From contig NC_079495.1 in assembly GCF_030052815.1 (NCBI RefSeq), positions 37,880,635 to 37,944,634 on the forward strand: a stretch of 64,000 nt of DNA. Direction: 5' to 3'. Positions 1-9,480 of this stretch are shown here, in pieces. Both the position numbers and the translations under genes were made by a program. Source of the stretch: Hevea brasiliensis (lineage: Eukaryota > Streptophyta > Magnoliopsida > Malpighiales > Euphorbiaceae). A model generated the notes under the pieces. It had not been told where the DNA came from, made no database searches, and was given only the letters and a program-made list of their open reading frames with translations. Every line of letters starts with the position of its first letter. Within the stretch, counting starts at the first letter, position 1.

Positions 1-12
1 CTCATTTTCCCC

Positions 13-20
13 TATATATA
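13..20 (+). promoter_or_regulatory. TATA-like box, plus strand, inside the LTR
   Basis: TATATATA is followed by a CT-rich leader-like stretch at about 30-90. The same arrangement occurs in the other LTR at 17,543-17,550. It points opposite to gag-pol and may be a second antisense promoter. It could also be chance AT-richness. Confidence 0.3.
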
Positions 21-278
21 CCCCTGTTGATAGTGGCATTTCCTTCATTCGATTTTTCTCTCTTTCTCCTTGTTTCTTGGTTCTAGCATTCGGGAAAGTT
101 CCGCTACAATCGTGGTTTTGATCCTCTTCCGATGGAATTCCCTATTCTCGATCGAAAATTTACGACCCCGGTGATTGCTTCCTCAAGTTCATTCGGCTTT
201 TCTCCACATTGAGTGTTCCGACAGCGGTTTTCTCCCACATTGGGTGTTCCGACAGCGGATTAAGCTTCCGGTCGGCAA

Positions 279-360
279 TATCCTTGGGATCAGTTATAAA
301 CTGATCCTTAGATCACCTGGGAGTATCCTTGGGATCAGTTATAAACTGATCCTTAGATCA
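279..360. repeat. Tandem duplication of a 45-bp unit containing a palindrome
   Basis: The unit TATCCTTGGGATCAGTTATA... repeats after 45 bp. Each unit holds an inverted repeat, GGATCAGTT / AACTGATCC around ATA. The other LTR has the same pair near 17,803-17,883 with GGATCGCTT / AACCGATCC, so the arms differ between LTRs. Confidence 0.75.
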
Positions 361-783
361 GCCTCTTCAGATAGGATTTTTCACCGGTCTCTAGAGATCA
401 TCCAAATGATGTAATTTTTCAATGTAATCAGATCTCTAGAGATCAGCCACATGATGTAGCTAGACCTTTATTGTAATCCGATCCCTAGAGATCGCCCAAA
501 TGATGTAATCCGATCTTTTGAGAATAAAGACTTTATTTTGTCGGTTATCATCTTATTTTTGCATTGATTATTTTCCGATCTCTAATGTGTTTATCCGATC
601 TGGTTCTTTACCTGAATGACACTTAACTGATCCTTTATTCAAAATATTTAACTTATTATGCCGATCTCCAATTAACCGATCTCTGAACATTCGGATATTT
701 GAGAGAAGTGTCGTAAACATTTGCCGAGTCTCACCAATCGATGCGCCGCTTAGAACCTCGCGAGCATTAAATGCTCGGACTAG

Positions 784-791
784 TATAAATA
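784..791 (+). promoter_or_regulatory. TATA box of the antisense LTR gene
   Basis: TATAAATA sits 145 bp upstream of the start codon at 936, after a GC-containing block and before a CT-rich leader. The motif and spacing are kept in the second LTR (18,301-18,308, start codon 18,451). This is a typical plant core-promoter layout. Confidence 0.6.
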
Positions 792-935
792 GGGAGGGTT
801 AGCCGTTGTTCTCTCATTCCATTTTCAATCCTCGCTCACAACTTCAAGTTCTCTCATTTTCTCCGCCCGACGCCGATCAGACTCCGGTAAGGGCTTTAAT
901 CCTCTTTTTAGTTTAAGTTCTTTGTTTCTTTGAAA

Positions 936-2790
936 ATGAGCGGTGCCGAAGGTCAGAGAGCGGTGAGCCCTCCTTCCATTCAGTTCTCATGGTCATCGTC
1001 TGATGAAGAAGAGGCGGTCGGGCCAAGCACGCAACCTGAACCCCCTAGGGTCTCTGCTCCTGTGCCTGGTCGGGTCATACCATCAAGGCTTGCACCACCT
1101 TCAAGGAGAGAGACCCTTCCTATAGACGAGCTTCCATCGGTTCTTCGGGAACTGACCGCAATCGCTTGTTCAAGAATACAACATTTGTCCCGATTCATAT
1201 GAGCCGATCAAGTGCCATGGCGATCTTCGTGTCGATCATTCTTTTGAAGAGGATGACATGGTCATGGTGTACGAAGAACGCTTAAAGGCCGGCCCGAGGT
1301 TCCTCTAGCCGATTTCTATAAGGAGGTCCTAAAATTTCACCGAATATCCATTGTTCAAATCCACCCCAACTCGTGGCGGATCTTGGTTGCTTTCCGAGGT
1401 CTATGCCGAGCTAAGGGAATCAGACTCACGGCTAAGGTGTTCGCCGAGCTACATGCACTAACTCACAAAGGATGACGAACATCGGTTCTTTCAGCGAAGC
1501 CTCGATGGACTCTTTTCCGACCGCCTCATCCCTTAAGAATTGGAAGAACCTGCTTCTTCATTCCGAGGAGTAAAGATCCGAGCCGCTTTGAGGACTTTCC
1601 TCGTAGCCGGTGGTACCAAGGGCCCTCGCTCAAGCACTTTACCCCGAGTCAAGAGGAAAGCTTGATAGTGATGGAGCCGAAAAGTCGTGCCACCACTCTA
1701 AAATATTCTCGCCCAAATGCGGTGATCGCCGAATCGCACCATTGACCATGCAATCGATCACCGCCGAGATCGCGAACTTCCGCTCTCGACTCTGCATTGG
1801 TATTTTCTATATCTCGCCTCGTGACCTTAGCGATCTCACTAACCTCTTTTCTGCAAGGTGTATGGCGGGTGGTGAGGGTTCTAGGAAGCGGAAGAAGGAC
1901 AAAGAGATCTTCCGAAAGTAAAGGAGATGAAGCGTCGAACGTTTTCAAACACCCTGGCCACGAACTCGGGAGATGCAAAGAGACCTGCCTCAACCTTCGG
2001 TCCGCCGACCATTGAGGTCGCGATCTCTCCTAGATAGGAAGAGCAGCCCCGCTTATCTCGCTTATTCCAAGCACGGAAAGGAGCCTTCTCAATCTTCTCG
2101 GGAGGACCTCTTCTCGTGGCGCCAAATACTAACCGATCGCTTGAAGAATAACCTGATCGTTAGGGAGAACCCCGATTTTGCCAAAGTCCCGGGATCTACC
2201 ATCTTCTTTCAAGAGGATCGACAGCTATCCTGCATGGTCTCGATGATATCTTGACTCAACCATGAGCTTGAATGTGGAGTGTCCGTGAACCGCATCATGA
2301 TTCGGGAAAAGATTCATTCTGGGTAAGGAGGTTGGGAAGAAAATCAGAATTGACTTCCTCCGATCCCAACTCTCATCCGCCGGATTATATATCTCAAGTC
2401 GAGGGACGGGCGAAGTACCATGAAGACCACCGGCCGAAAGGTCTCGTGACTGGCCGAAAGAGAACGGGCTCAGAGAGGTCCGTGCACTTCGTGCCAATGA
2501 AGCCGCCAGTCGCCCAACTCGTCAAGAGCTTAAGGAGAAAGACGAGGAGCTTAAGGCGAAAGATGAAGAGATGGTGACAGTGGATAGCCGAGCCTATGTG
2601 AATGCTCACAAGGACCTCTTGGCCGAACTTCAAAAGCGCTATCCTCAAGAGGACTTCTCCGGATGGACGACTGCTCCCGGGGCGATGGTGAAGATAGTGA
2701 GGAGGAGGGCGAGGAAGAGAGAGAGAGTGAGCAATGTAAATCAGTCGGGGCGATCCTCACCAATAACTTGTACAAATTATGAAATGAAAT
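936..2790 (+). pseudogene. Antisense LTR gene: gag-like 'putative gypsy-type transposon' protein (left copy)
   Basis: The start is ATG at 936, downstream of a TATA box. Read with several frameshifts, the product has four parts. The N-terminus is Ser/Pro/acidic. A central block at about 1,240-1,470 reads like YEERLKAGPRFPL, then FYKEVLKFHRISIVQIHPNS, resembling the PF04195 family of plant retroelement-associated proteins. A block near 1,530-1,620 resembles the family's W-K-x-FFFI..G segment. A Lys/Glu heptad region (about 2,525-2,580) is followed by an acidic tail (EDSEEEGEEERESE, about 2,690-2,735). Family members are usually 500-700 residues, matching about 1.85 kb here. The gene is antisense to gag-pol. 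Extra antisense ORFs are known in plant Ty3/gypsy elements, normally between pol and the 3' LTR; here the gene is inside the LTR and so present twice. Frameshifts at about 1,200-1,320 and later break it. The family assignment comes from recalled motifs, not a search. Confidence 0.65.
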
Positions 2791-3312
2791 GGAATATCTC
2801 TTTGTTCAATGAATGGATGTGATTGGAAAATCTTCGAATTTGCCTAAGTATTTAATTGTATGAGCATAGCGAAACATGAACTAAATTCCATTATTAATCT
2901 AAGTATAAAAGATCGAAAGCACAATAAGCATGAGATCGGTGGGGAGAAATGCTGAACGGGACTTGGTTAAAATTGAAAATTTAACTTGAACACTTAAGAT
3001 CGAACCTCGTTAAACCGAACCCAAACTTTAGCTCTTAATCTTCCGAAAAGGAGGTCGGCAATAAAATCGTAGGAAAAGATCTAGTGCCGCTTCATTTTAT
3101 TTATCAACAGAGATCAGAATATACTTGACAGTCCTAAATTCGACAACGGGTTTGAGAGGTCAGAAATGATTTGAGAGATCGGCGAGGCTTAATGAATATG
3201 AGGACTCGACATTAATTCAATTTTTGTGAGGAGAGATCGAAATGTGACCGCCAAAGAGGGATCTAAACGAGATTAGCTGCTCAAAGAAGAATTTTTATTG
3301 ATTCTAGGATCG

Positions 3313-3410
3313 CCAAAATATGGTGTCGACAATGCTTCTCTTTACATAATTTCTATTAAAGGAAAAATTTCCGTATAGGAATTATGTAAAGATTCAGACT
3401 CATATTTTGG
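3313..3410. repeat. Nested foldback spanning the 3' LTR / internal junction
   Basis: The outer arms CCAAAATATG (3,313-3,322) and CATATTTTGG (3,401-3,410) are perfect complements. The inner arms CTTTACATAATTTCTAT (3,340-3,356) and ATAGGAATTATGTAAAG (3,375-3,391) pair 16 of 17. The loop holds a further GGAAA/TTTCC pair. The structure includes the LTR terminus and the polypurine tract. The outer left arm lies in the LTR and the rest in the internal region. Confidence 0.8.
3332..3343 (-). promoter_or_regulatory. Polypurine tract (plus-strand primer) of the Ogre-like element
   Basis: On the minus strand AAAGAGAAGCAT runs directly into the TG start of the 3' LTR at 3,331. Position and composition fit the primer for second-strand synthesis and fix the element's orientation. 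Confidence 0.6.
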
Positions 3411-3463
3411 ACGATTAGGTGTTCGAAATTAGGGAACTAAAGCACACCTAAGTTAATGACCTC

Positions 3464-4258
3464 GAACATTAAAATCAACTTGGATCTAGAAACCAGAGGT
3501 TGATAACAGGAATTAAAATTGCATGAAATTAAAATCAACTTAGATCAAGGAACCAGAGGTTGATGACAGGAAATGTAAATTGCAGGAAATTAAAATCAAC
3601 TTAGATCAAGGAACCAGAGGTTGATGACAGAAATGTAAATTGCAGAAAATTAAAATCAACTTAGATCAAGGAACCAGAGGTTGATGACAGGAAATGTAAA
3701 TTGCAGGAAATTAAAATCAACTTAGATCAAGGAACCAGAGGTTGATAGCAGGTAATGTAAATTGCATGAAATTAAAATCAACTTAGATCAAGGAACCAGA
3801 GGTTGATGGTGGAATTGCAGGAAATTAAAATCAACTTAGATCAAGGAACCAGAGGTTGATGACAGGAAATGTAAATTGCAGGAAATTAAAATCAACTTAG
3901 ATCAAGGAACCAGAGGTTGATGGTGGAATTGCAGGAAATTAAAATCAACTTAGATCAAGGAACCAGAGGTTGATAGCAGGTAATGTAAATTGCATGAAAT
4001 TAAAATCAACTTAGATCAAGGAACCAGAGGTTGATAGCAGGAAATATAAATTGCATGAAATTAAAATCAACTTAGATCAAGGAACCAGAGGTTGATAGCA
4101 GGAAATATAAATTGCATGAAATTAAAATCAACTTAGATCAAGGAACCAGAGGTTGATAGCAGGTAATGTAAATTGCATGAAATTAAAATCAACTTAGATC
4201 AAGGAACCAGAGGTTGATGACAGGAAATGTAAATTGCAGGAAATTAAAATCAACTTAC
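3464..4258. repeat. Tandem array, about 13 copies of a ~60-bp unit, in the Ogre 3' UTR
   Basis: The units share the core AGATCAAGGAACCAGAGGTT. ATCAAC and GTTGAT flank the core in each unit, so every unit can form a short stem-loop. Two shorter variant units (near 3,804 and 3,919, with GATGGTGGAATTGCAGG) alternate with longer ones, a sign of unequal exchange. Tandem sub-repeats in this position are known from Ogre elements and are thought to seed plant satellites. Confidence 0.92.
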
Positions 4259-4906
4259 AAGGCAAGTCTAACCTTGACACATGAAGTTCTTTCCCTGACG
4301 AAGTGTACTTAACAAGATACCGAAGGCCGATGATTAACGGAGAAGAAGTTGCAAGACTTGACCTATAACCCCATTTTCTTCAAATGCCCCTCTTCTGCTC
4401 CTGATTTTCTTCTTATTCTATGGAAAGCGCCGCTGGTTTTCACTTTCTTTCCGTCCATTTAACTGTATTACTCTTCGTGTTTTCACCTCTATTTTTTTTT
4501 TTTTTTTTTTTTTTTTTTTGGCGCTATTCCTCGCAAATCTCATAGTAAAGTACGCGAGGTTATCATTTTTAAATTCAAATCTTATGGCAAAAATTTTAAC
4601 TAATCAATAGCGCATTAGTCAAAGAGAAAGGATAGTATTAAAAATGAGTAAGCAGGAAAACAAAAGGTATGAATGGAGTATAACTTTATCATGGTTTTAG
4701 GAAAATAGATAGACTTTCAAAGGAAAAGGAAAGGTACAAGGATAGATCTCATATATTCCTTTTAGTTGGTTTTGAAGTCTTTTAACCGCCATATTCCAAG
4801 TTCTCCAAGCTTCATGTCGTGACAGCTGCCTCTCTATCCGTGGTTTCATGCCCTCTTCCTTATTCCTCCACTTTGGTTCTTGGGACGCCTCTTTGGGTTT
4901 TCACCC

Positions 4907-4942
<36 letters not shown>

Positions 4943-5299
4943 GACGCCCTTTTGGGTTTTCATCCTTTCCTTTTATGCATAATATCTCTGACAAAGGTTT
5001 CAGATTCACTGTCTTGGGAATTCTTCACCGCCCATGTGGGTCAAGATCAAGGCTCCTCCAAGAAACGCCTTTTTAACCACATAGGGTCCTCGTAGGTTGG
5101 TGACCATTTGCCCCGTGGATCGCTTTTGGTTCTGTAGTACTTTCTTTAGCACTAAGTCACCGGTAGGAATTCCTGCATGGGCGACGCTTTTATCAAATGC
5201 TCGCCATTCTCCTCCGATATAATTGCCCGTGACATGTCACGTTAACCTTTTCTCATCCAAAGAAGTTTAATCGATCCAACCTTGATCGATCCATTCTCG
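4259..5299 (-). other. Rest of the Ogre 3' untranslated region
   Basis: No coding stretch is convincing here. It contains two long T runs (about 4,492-4,519 and 4,912-4,940), each close to the text GGCGCTATT or GGACGCC..TTTGGGTTTTCA. The left part is AT-rich; the right part may hold degraded integrase C-terminal sequence on the minus strand. Confidence 0.5.
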
Positions 5300-6200
5300 A
5301 CTCACCAATCCTCGATTCCTTCGTAATTCTTAGGGAAGGAATTTCAACCTCAATGTAATACCGCTTCCATCCCGTAGACCGCTGAGTACGGAGTTGCCCC
5401 GCTTGAGGTTCTTATGGAAGTCCCAGATGCAAGAAGAGCATAGGGGAGCATGTCATGCCAATCCCTATATGTGACCGTAATTTTCCGGATTATCCTTTTT
5501 AGATTTTTGTTCGCAGCTTCCACCGCTCCATTCATCTGGGGACTGTATGGGGAGGAATTGAGATGTTGGATTTTGTATTGATCACACGCCTTTTGAATCT
5601 TCTGACTGCCTGTGTTCTTGGCGTTATCGCGACAATTTCATTCGAGACCATGTCGGCATATGATATTGTTTCAAGAATTTGAGAAACGTGTTCGCGTGGA
5701 TGTGAGCATATGATGTCGCCGACCCACTTGGAGAAATAGTCGATGGCTACAAGGATGAATCGTGCCCATTGGATGCTTTGGGATTGATGGGACCAATCAC
5801 ATCCATGCCCCACATTGCAAAAGGCCATGGTGAGACGAGATTGAACACCTTGTGAGGTGGCACATTTATCTGATCCGCATAACCGACACTTGTGGCACTT
5901 CCGAAATACTCGATGCAATCCTTTTCCATTGTGGTCCAAAAGTACCCACGCCGCATGATTTGCTTGGCCATCATGTATCCATTGGCGTGAGTTGCACAAT
6001 TTCCTCATGAGTTTCAAAAAGGATTCTCTTTGCCTCCTTTGCATCCACACATCTCAATAATTCACCGTTGAGCTTCTTTTGTATAGGGTTTCACCGGGAA
6101 AGTACCCCAATGCTAACCTCCGAATCATCTTCTTTTCATTTTTGCTTGCCCTCAAGGGAATTCTCCTGCTCTACAAGAGACTGTGATGTCGTGATACCAA
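5300..6200 (-). pseudogene. Ogre integrase remnant
   Basis: Several minus-strand frames together carry integrase. About 5,870-5,990 has MAKQIMRRGYFWTTMEKDC followed by the C-H-K-C part of the zinc-binding HHCC domain. About 5,770-5,850 has PWPFAMWGMDVIGPINPKAS, which holds the first catalytic Asp. About 5,720-5,760 has RFILVAIDYFSKWV. About 5,350-5,535 has NGAVEAANKNLKRIIRK, the end of the core with the catalytic Glu. These strings are diagnostic of the Tat/Ogre lineage. At least three frameshifts separate them. Integrase would insert the cDNA into the genome; this copy cannot be made as one protein as given. Confidence 0.8.
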
Positions 6201-6339
6201 GGCTTTCCATCGAGCTCTTCTTCAATCATGAAGCAATAGGTCGCTCATCCCTTACTTTAATCTTCAACGCTCAAACGCTCGCTCTTCTTCGATTTGAGCC
6301 ATAACAGCTAGAGTAGCTAAGGCGCCAAGAAATTGATTC

Positions 6340-6760
6340 TTGTCTCTACTCGATGAGTGAAAGAGATTTCTTCAATTCCCGATCATCTCCAAGAAGTATT
6401 TCTGGTAGGGGATTAACTTGGGATCCTTGGTTTGCCATTCTCCTTGACTGATAAATTATCGAGCCGAGTCTCCATACACCTCCAACTTTCTGATTTTCAT
6501 CTCTATAGCAAAGATGTAGACCCATTACACAAGCTTCATATTCTCGACATTGTTGGTACACCAAATCCCAACTTAGCAGCCTATTGGGAAGTGCTTTCTT
6601 CCGGGATACTAGTACAGCTCCAATTCCATTCTGATAAATTGATCGCCCACAAAATACATTTCCCACACATCGATCGACCTCTTCTTCGCAGTCTACTTCA
6701 TTAATATGTTCGCTGTGAACTCAAAATCCAGAGCTTCATAATCCGATAGGGTTTTCCGCT
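6340..6760 (-). pseudogene. Ogre RNase H remnant
   Basis: The minus strand reads IYQNGIGAVLVSRKK, then EYEACVMGLHLC and IIYQSRRMANQG. These match the conserved blocks of the RNase H that follows RT in Tat/Ogre pol: Asp-Gly-Ala...GIGAVL, then the AEYEAC..GL block with the catalytic Glu. The domain degrades the RNA strand of the RNA/DNA hybrid. It lies between RT and integrase in the expected order. Frameshifts flank it, and the leading Asp block falls in another frame. Confidence 0.72.
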
Positions 6761-7249
6761 AGGAGGTCGCAATTACGCTACCTTTCACCGCTTCCGGTCA
6801 TGTAGACTATATCATATTGGGAGAGTATAACCGCCACTTGGCTATCCTTCCCGCACGAATGGGCTTTCGAATACGATTCGATAGGATCCATCCGAGATAA
6901 GCCATGTCTTGTGATTCAACATGTAGTGCTTGAGGCGATTTGTCGTCTGTGCTAACGCTACAGCAAGTCTTTTCTAAGAAAGAGTACCTTGACTCACAAT
7001 CATTGAACTTCTTGCTCGTGTAGTAAATGGCCCTCTCTTTTCGACCGTATCATCATGCCGTCCCAAAACACATCCCATAGAGCTCGTTGGACCGCCATGT
7101 ACAGATCGAGGCCTCGCCGCCACAAAGTGGACCAATATCGTGGGTTTGACAAATACCGCTTGATTGTCTCGAAAGCCTTTTGACAATCCGAATTCCATTG
7201 GGTAGGATTGTTCTTCCGAGTAGTTCAAAATAGGCTCACTTTGGCAAAG

Positions 7250-8060
7250 GAGATTAGAAATAAATCTTGAAATGTAGTTCAACTTTCCTAGAAAATCGCA
7301 AGACCTCCCTTTCTCGCTTTTGGGGACGGCATTTCTTGAATAGCTCGAACTTTGTCCGATCCACTTCTATCCCTTTCTCGCTACTATGAATCCCAATAGT
7401 TTTCCGACCTAGCTCCAAGATGCATTTAGCAGGTTCACCTTCAACTTGTATTTCGAGCCTTTCGAGCACCCTCCTCATCACCGAACGTGGCTCTCTTCTC
7501 CCCGGATTTAATGATCATATCATCCACATATACCTCCACTTCTTTATGCATCATATCGTGGAATAATGTGACCATTGCGCTACCGTAAGTAGCCCCTGCA
7601 TTCTTCAACCCAAGGGCATGACCCGATAGCAAAATACTCCCCATTGGGTGATGAAAGCGCTTTATCCTTGTCTTCCTTGTCCATCGGAATCGATTGTACC
7701 GATGCCCCATCAATACACGAACACCTACCCAATCCCGCGCATTGTCAACTAACACATCAATGTGAGGGAGAGGGAAATCATCTTTCAAACTTGCTTTATT
7801 AAGGTCCCCGTAGTCAACACACACCCCGACTCTCCCGCCTTTCTTCATTATCGACGACATTAGCCACCCATTGGGGATATTTGACTACTTCCAAGAATCC
7901 GGCCATATCGCTTTTGACTTCATCCCAACCTTGAGCAAAGGTGTCGATTCATTCTCCTCGCCGCTTCACCGGATCGCTCTCGAATTAAAGGAATCTTGTG
8001 CGCCACTATCCGAGGGTCCAAACCGACCATATCGCCATAGCTCCATGAAAATACGCCGAG
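7250..8060 (-). pseudogene. Ogre reverse transcriptase remnant
   Basis: Reading the minus strand from about 8,050, GLDPRIVAHKIPLIRE is the block just before RT in Tat elements. About 7,800-7,850 gives KKGGRVGVCVDYGDLNKASL, where the usual text is KDGRVR.CVDYRDLNKAS. About 7,540-7,640 gives GLKNAGATY, then LFHDMMHKEVEVYVDDMIIK, which contains the catalytic YVDD. Downstream to about 7,250 is the thumb/connection region. RT copies the element RNA into DNA. The sequence needs several frame changes, so it is not translatable as given; the catalytic motif itself is intact. Confidence 0.82.
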
Positions 8061-9140
8061 AAATTCCTTGCTGCACCGATCATATCTCCCAATTCCTCAC
8101 TCTCCACTATCTTAAGTTCCTTTTACTTCTTCCGAACCTAAGTTTATTGTGCGCTTTCATCTTCACAAGGCACGAGGGAGGGTTCATCTTTTCATTGCTT
8201 TCTTCCTGTAAGGTCTTCCTCGTAATTACTTGAAGTAATGGCGCTTATGGGGATTTCAAAATTAACCAGAGGAATTTCGAGTCTATTGGATTATTAGGTG
8301 TTAATTGATGAATGGTCCCAATGAATAAAGAATAGAACATGTTATAAGGATGGAATTAAAAAGGAAAGAGAGTATTGGATTTAAAATGCGCTATCAATTC
8401 ATTAATATTAATGCCATAAGAAAAGGTCCATTTACAAGATTACACTTGTCACCATGGACAAAATGATCAAGTGTAGATAACTGCAGGTACTTTACTCAAA
8501 TTGAGTACGTGGATATCCTCCGTTGTCCAGCTTGTCAAGCTCCCGCCTTCCTCACCATGGGTGAAATTAGGGCCTCATACAAGGAATCCAGCTTGGATGA
8601 CATCTATGGATGGATCATCCGCGATTCTTCCAGACTTGCCGGATGTTGATGACCGGTTTGGCGAAGATCTCCGTAATTTTCGGACTATTTTCATTTTTCC
8701 CGCCCCCGGTCAAACCTCCGATCCCAAGCATCCTCCTCATCCGTAATCGCCCATCCACGAGGGCATCCTCCTCATACCCCAAACCACAACGGCCTATTTT
8801 CTCAATAGCCAGATAGGCTCGACGATTCCTGCAAGGCAAAGGCCCAAGCCTTTCCCCTCTTGATACCCGCTTTCTTGACATTACTTTGGCCACCATAGCC
8901 ATAGCCCCTTCCTTCCCAAAGATCTTGCAATTCAAGGGCCCGGAAAGAACTCTCCAATGATTCCTACCGCTCCACATAAGGAAGTGATTATGCTTGGTGA
9001 CCAAAGATGGCCTCTTCGCCTCTTATCGTGATGATTTTGCCGCCCTTAATGTATTTGATCTTCCGTGTAAGGTTGAAGGAACAGCGCTTGCAGAGTGGAT
9101 CCACGGCCTCCTAATAACATAGTGTAAGCCGCCAATGCTC
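8061..9140 (-). other. Spacer between protease and RT, possible Ogre intron
   Basis: No retroelement domain is recognisable on the minus strand here. The part at 8,235-8,480 is clearly AT-rich against GC-balanced flanks. Ogre elements are known to carry an intron exactly between protease and RT, removed in part of the transcripts to control Pol output. The exact splice sites cannot be fixed by eye. Confidence 0.4.
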
Positions 9141-9480
9141 ATCACTTGAAACGTGACGCTGAAAGTACATGCCCCGACTTGATTGGCAAGTCAATGTCTC
9201 CCAAGACTTCTCTTCCCGGTACCGCCAAAGGCTCTTACCACCATTGCACTTTGACGATATTCGATTGGTCAACCCAGAGTCTCGCTAAGGTCGCACTAGG
9301 CAATACATTGAGGGCCGATCCGTTATCGATGAGAACCTTGGCCACTATACAACCCTTACACTTCACAGCTACATGTAGAGCTTTATTGTGCCCTAAGCCC
9401 GCAGGTCTACCTCTCTTCTTCGTAAAAGGCTACAGAGCCGATGCCCGGATTTGTCCTACTATTTTCTCAAACCGCCTCGA
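9141..9480 (-). pseudogene. Ogre aspartic protease remnant
   Basis: In one minus-strand frame the text runs GLGHNKALHVAVKCKG, then AKVLIDNGSALNVLP (about 9,310-9,410). The DNGS active site and the ALHVA block are typical of Tat/Ogre proteases, which cut the Gag-Pol precursor. It lies between gag and pol as expected. Stops and frameshifts follow downstream. Confidence 0.78.

Larger units (their letters stand above)
1..3331 (-). repeat. 3' LTR of the Ogre-like element, truncated
   Basis: This segment is a near copy of 17,532-20,830. On the minus strand it begins TGTCGACACC at 3,331, a proper TG terminus, directly after a purine-rich tract. The far end (about 2.4 kb by comparison with the other LTR) lies left of the window. 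The LTR holds an opposite-strand gene at 936-2,790 and many CCGATC motifs. Confidence 0.85.

Noticed and set aside
3464..4258. Regular ~60-bp repeats resembling a CRISPR array
   Set aside because: The units are contiguous, spacers are not unique, and the setting is a plant retroelement 3' UTR. It is a tandem repeat.
7871..8233. A 120-codon plus-strand open frame
   Set aside because: The minus strand here carries the block preceding Ogre RT (GLDPRIVAHKIPLIRE), so this is a shadow.
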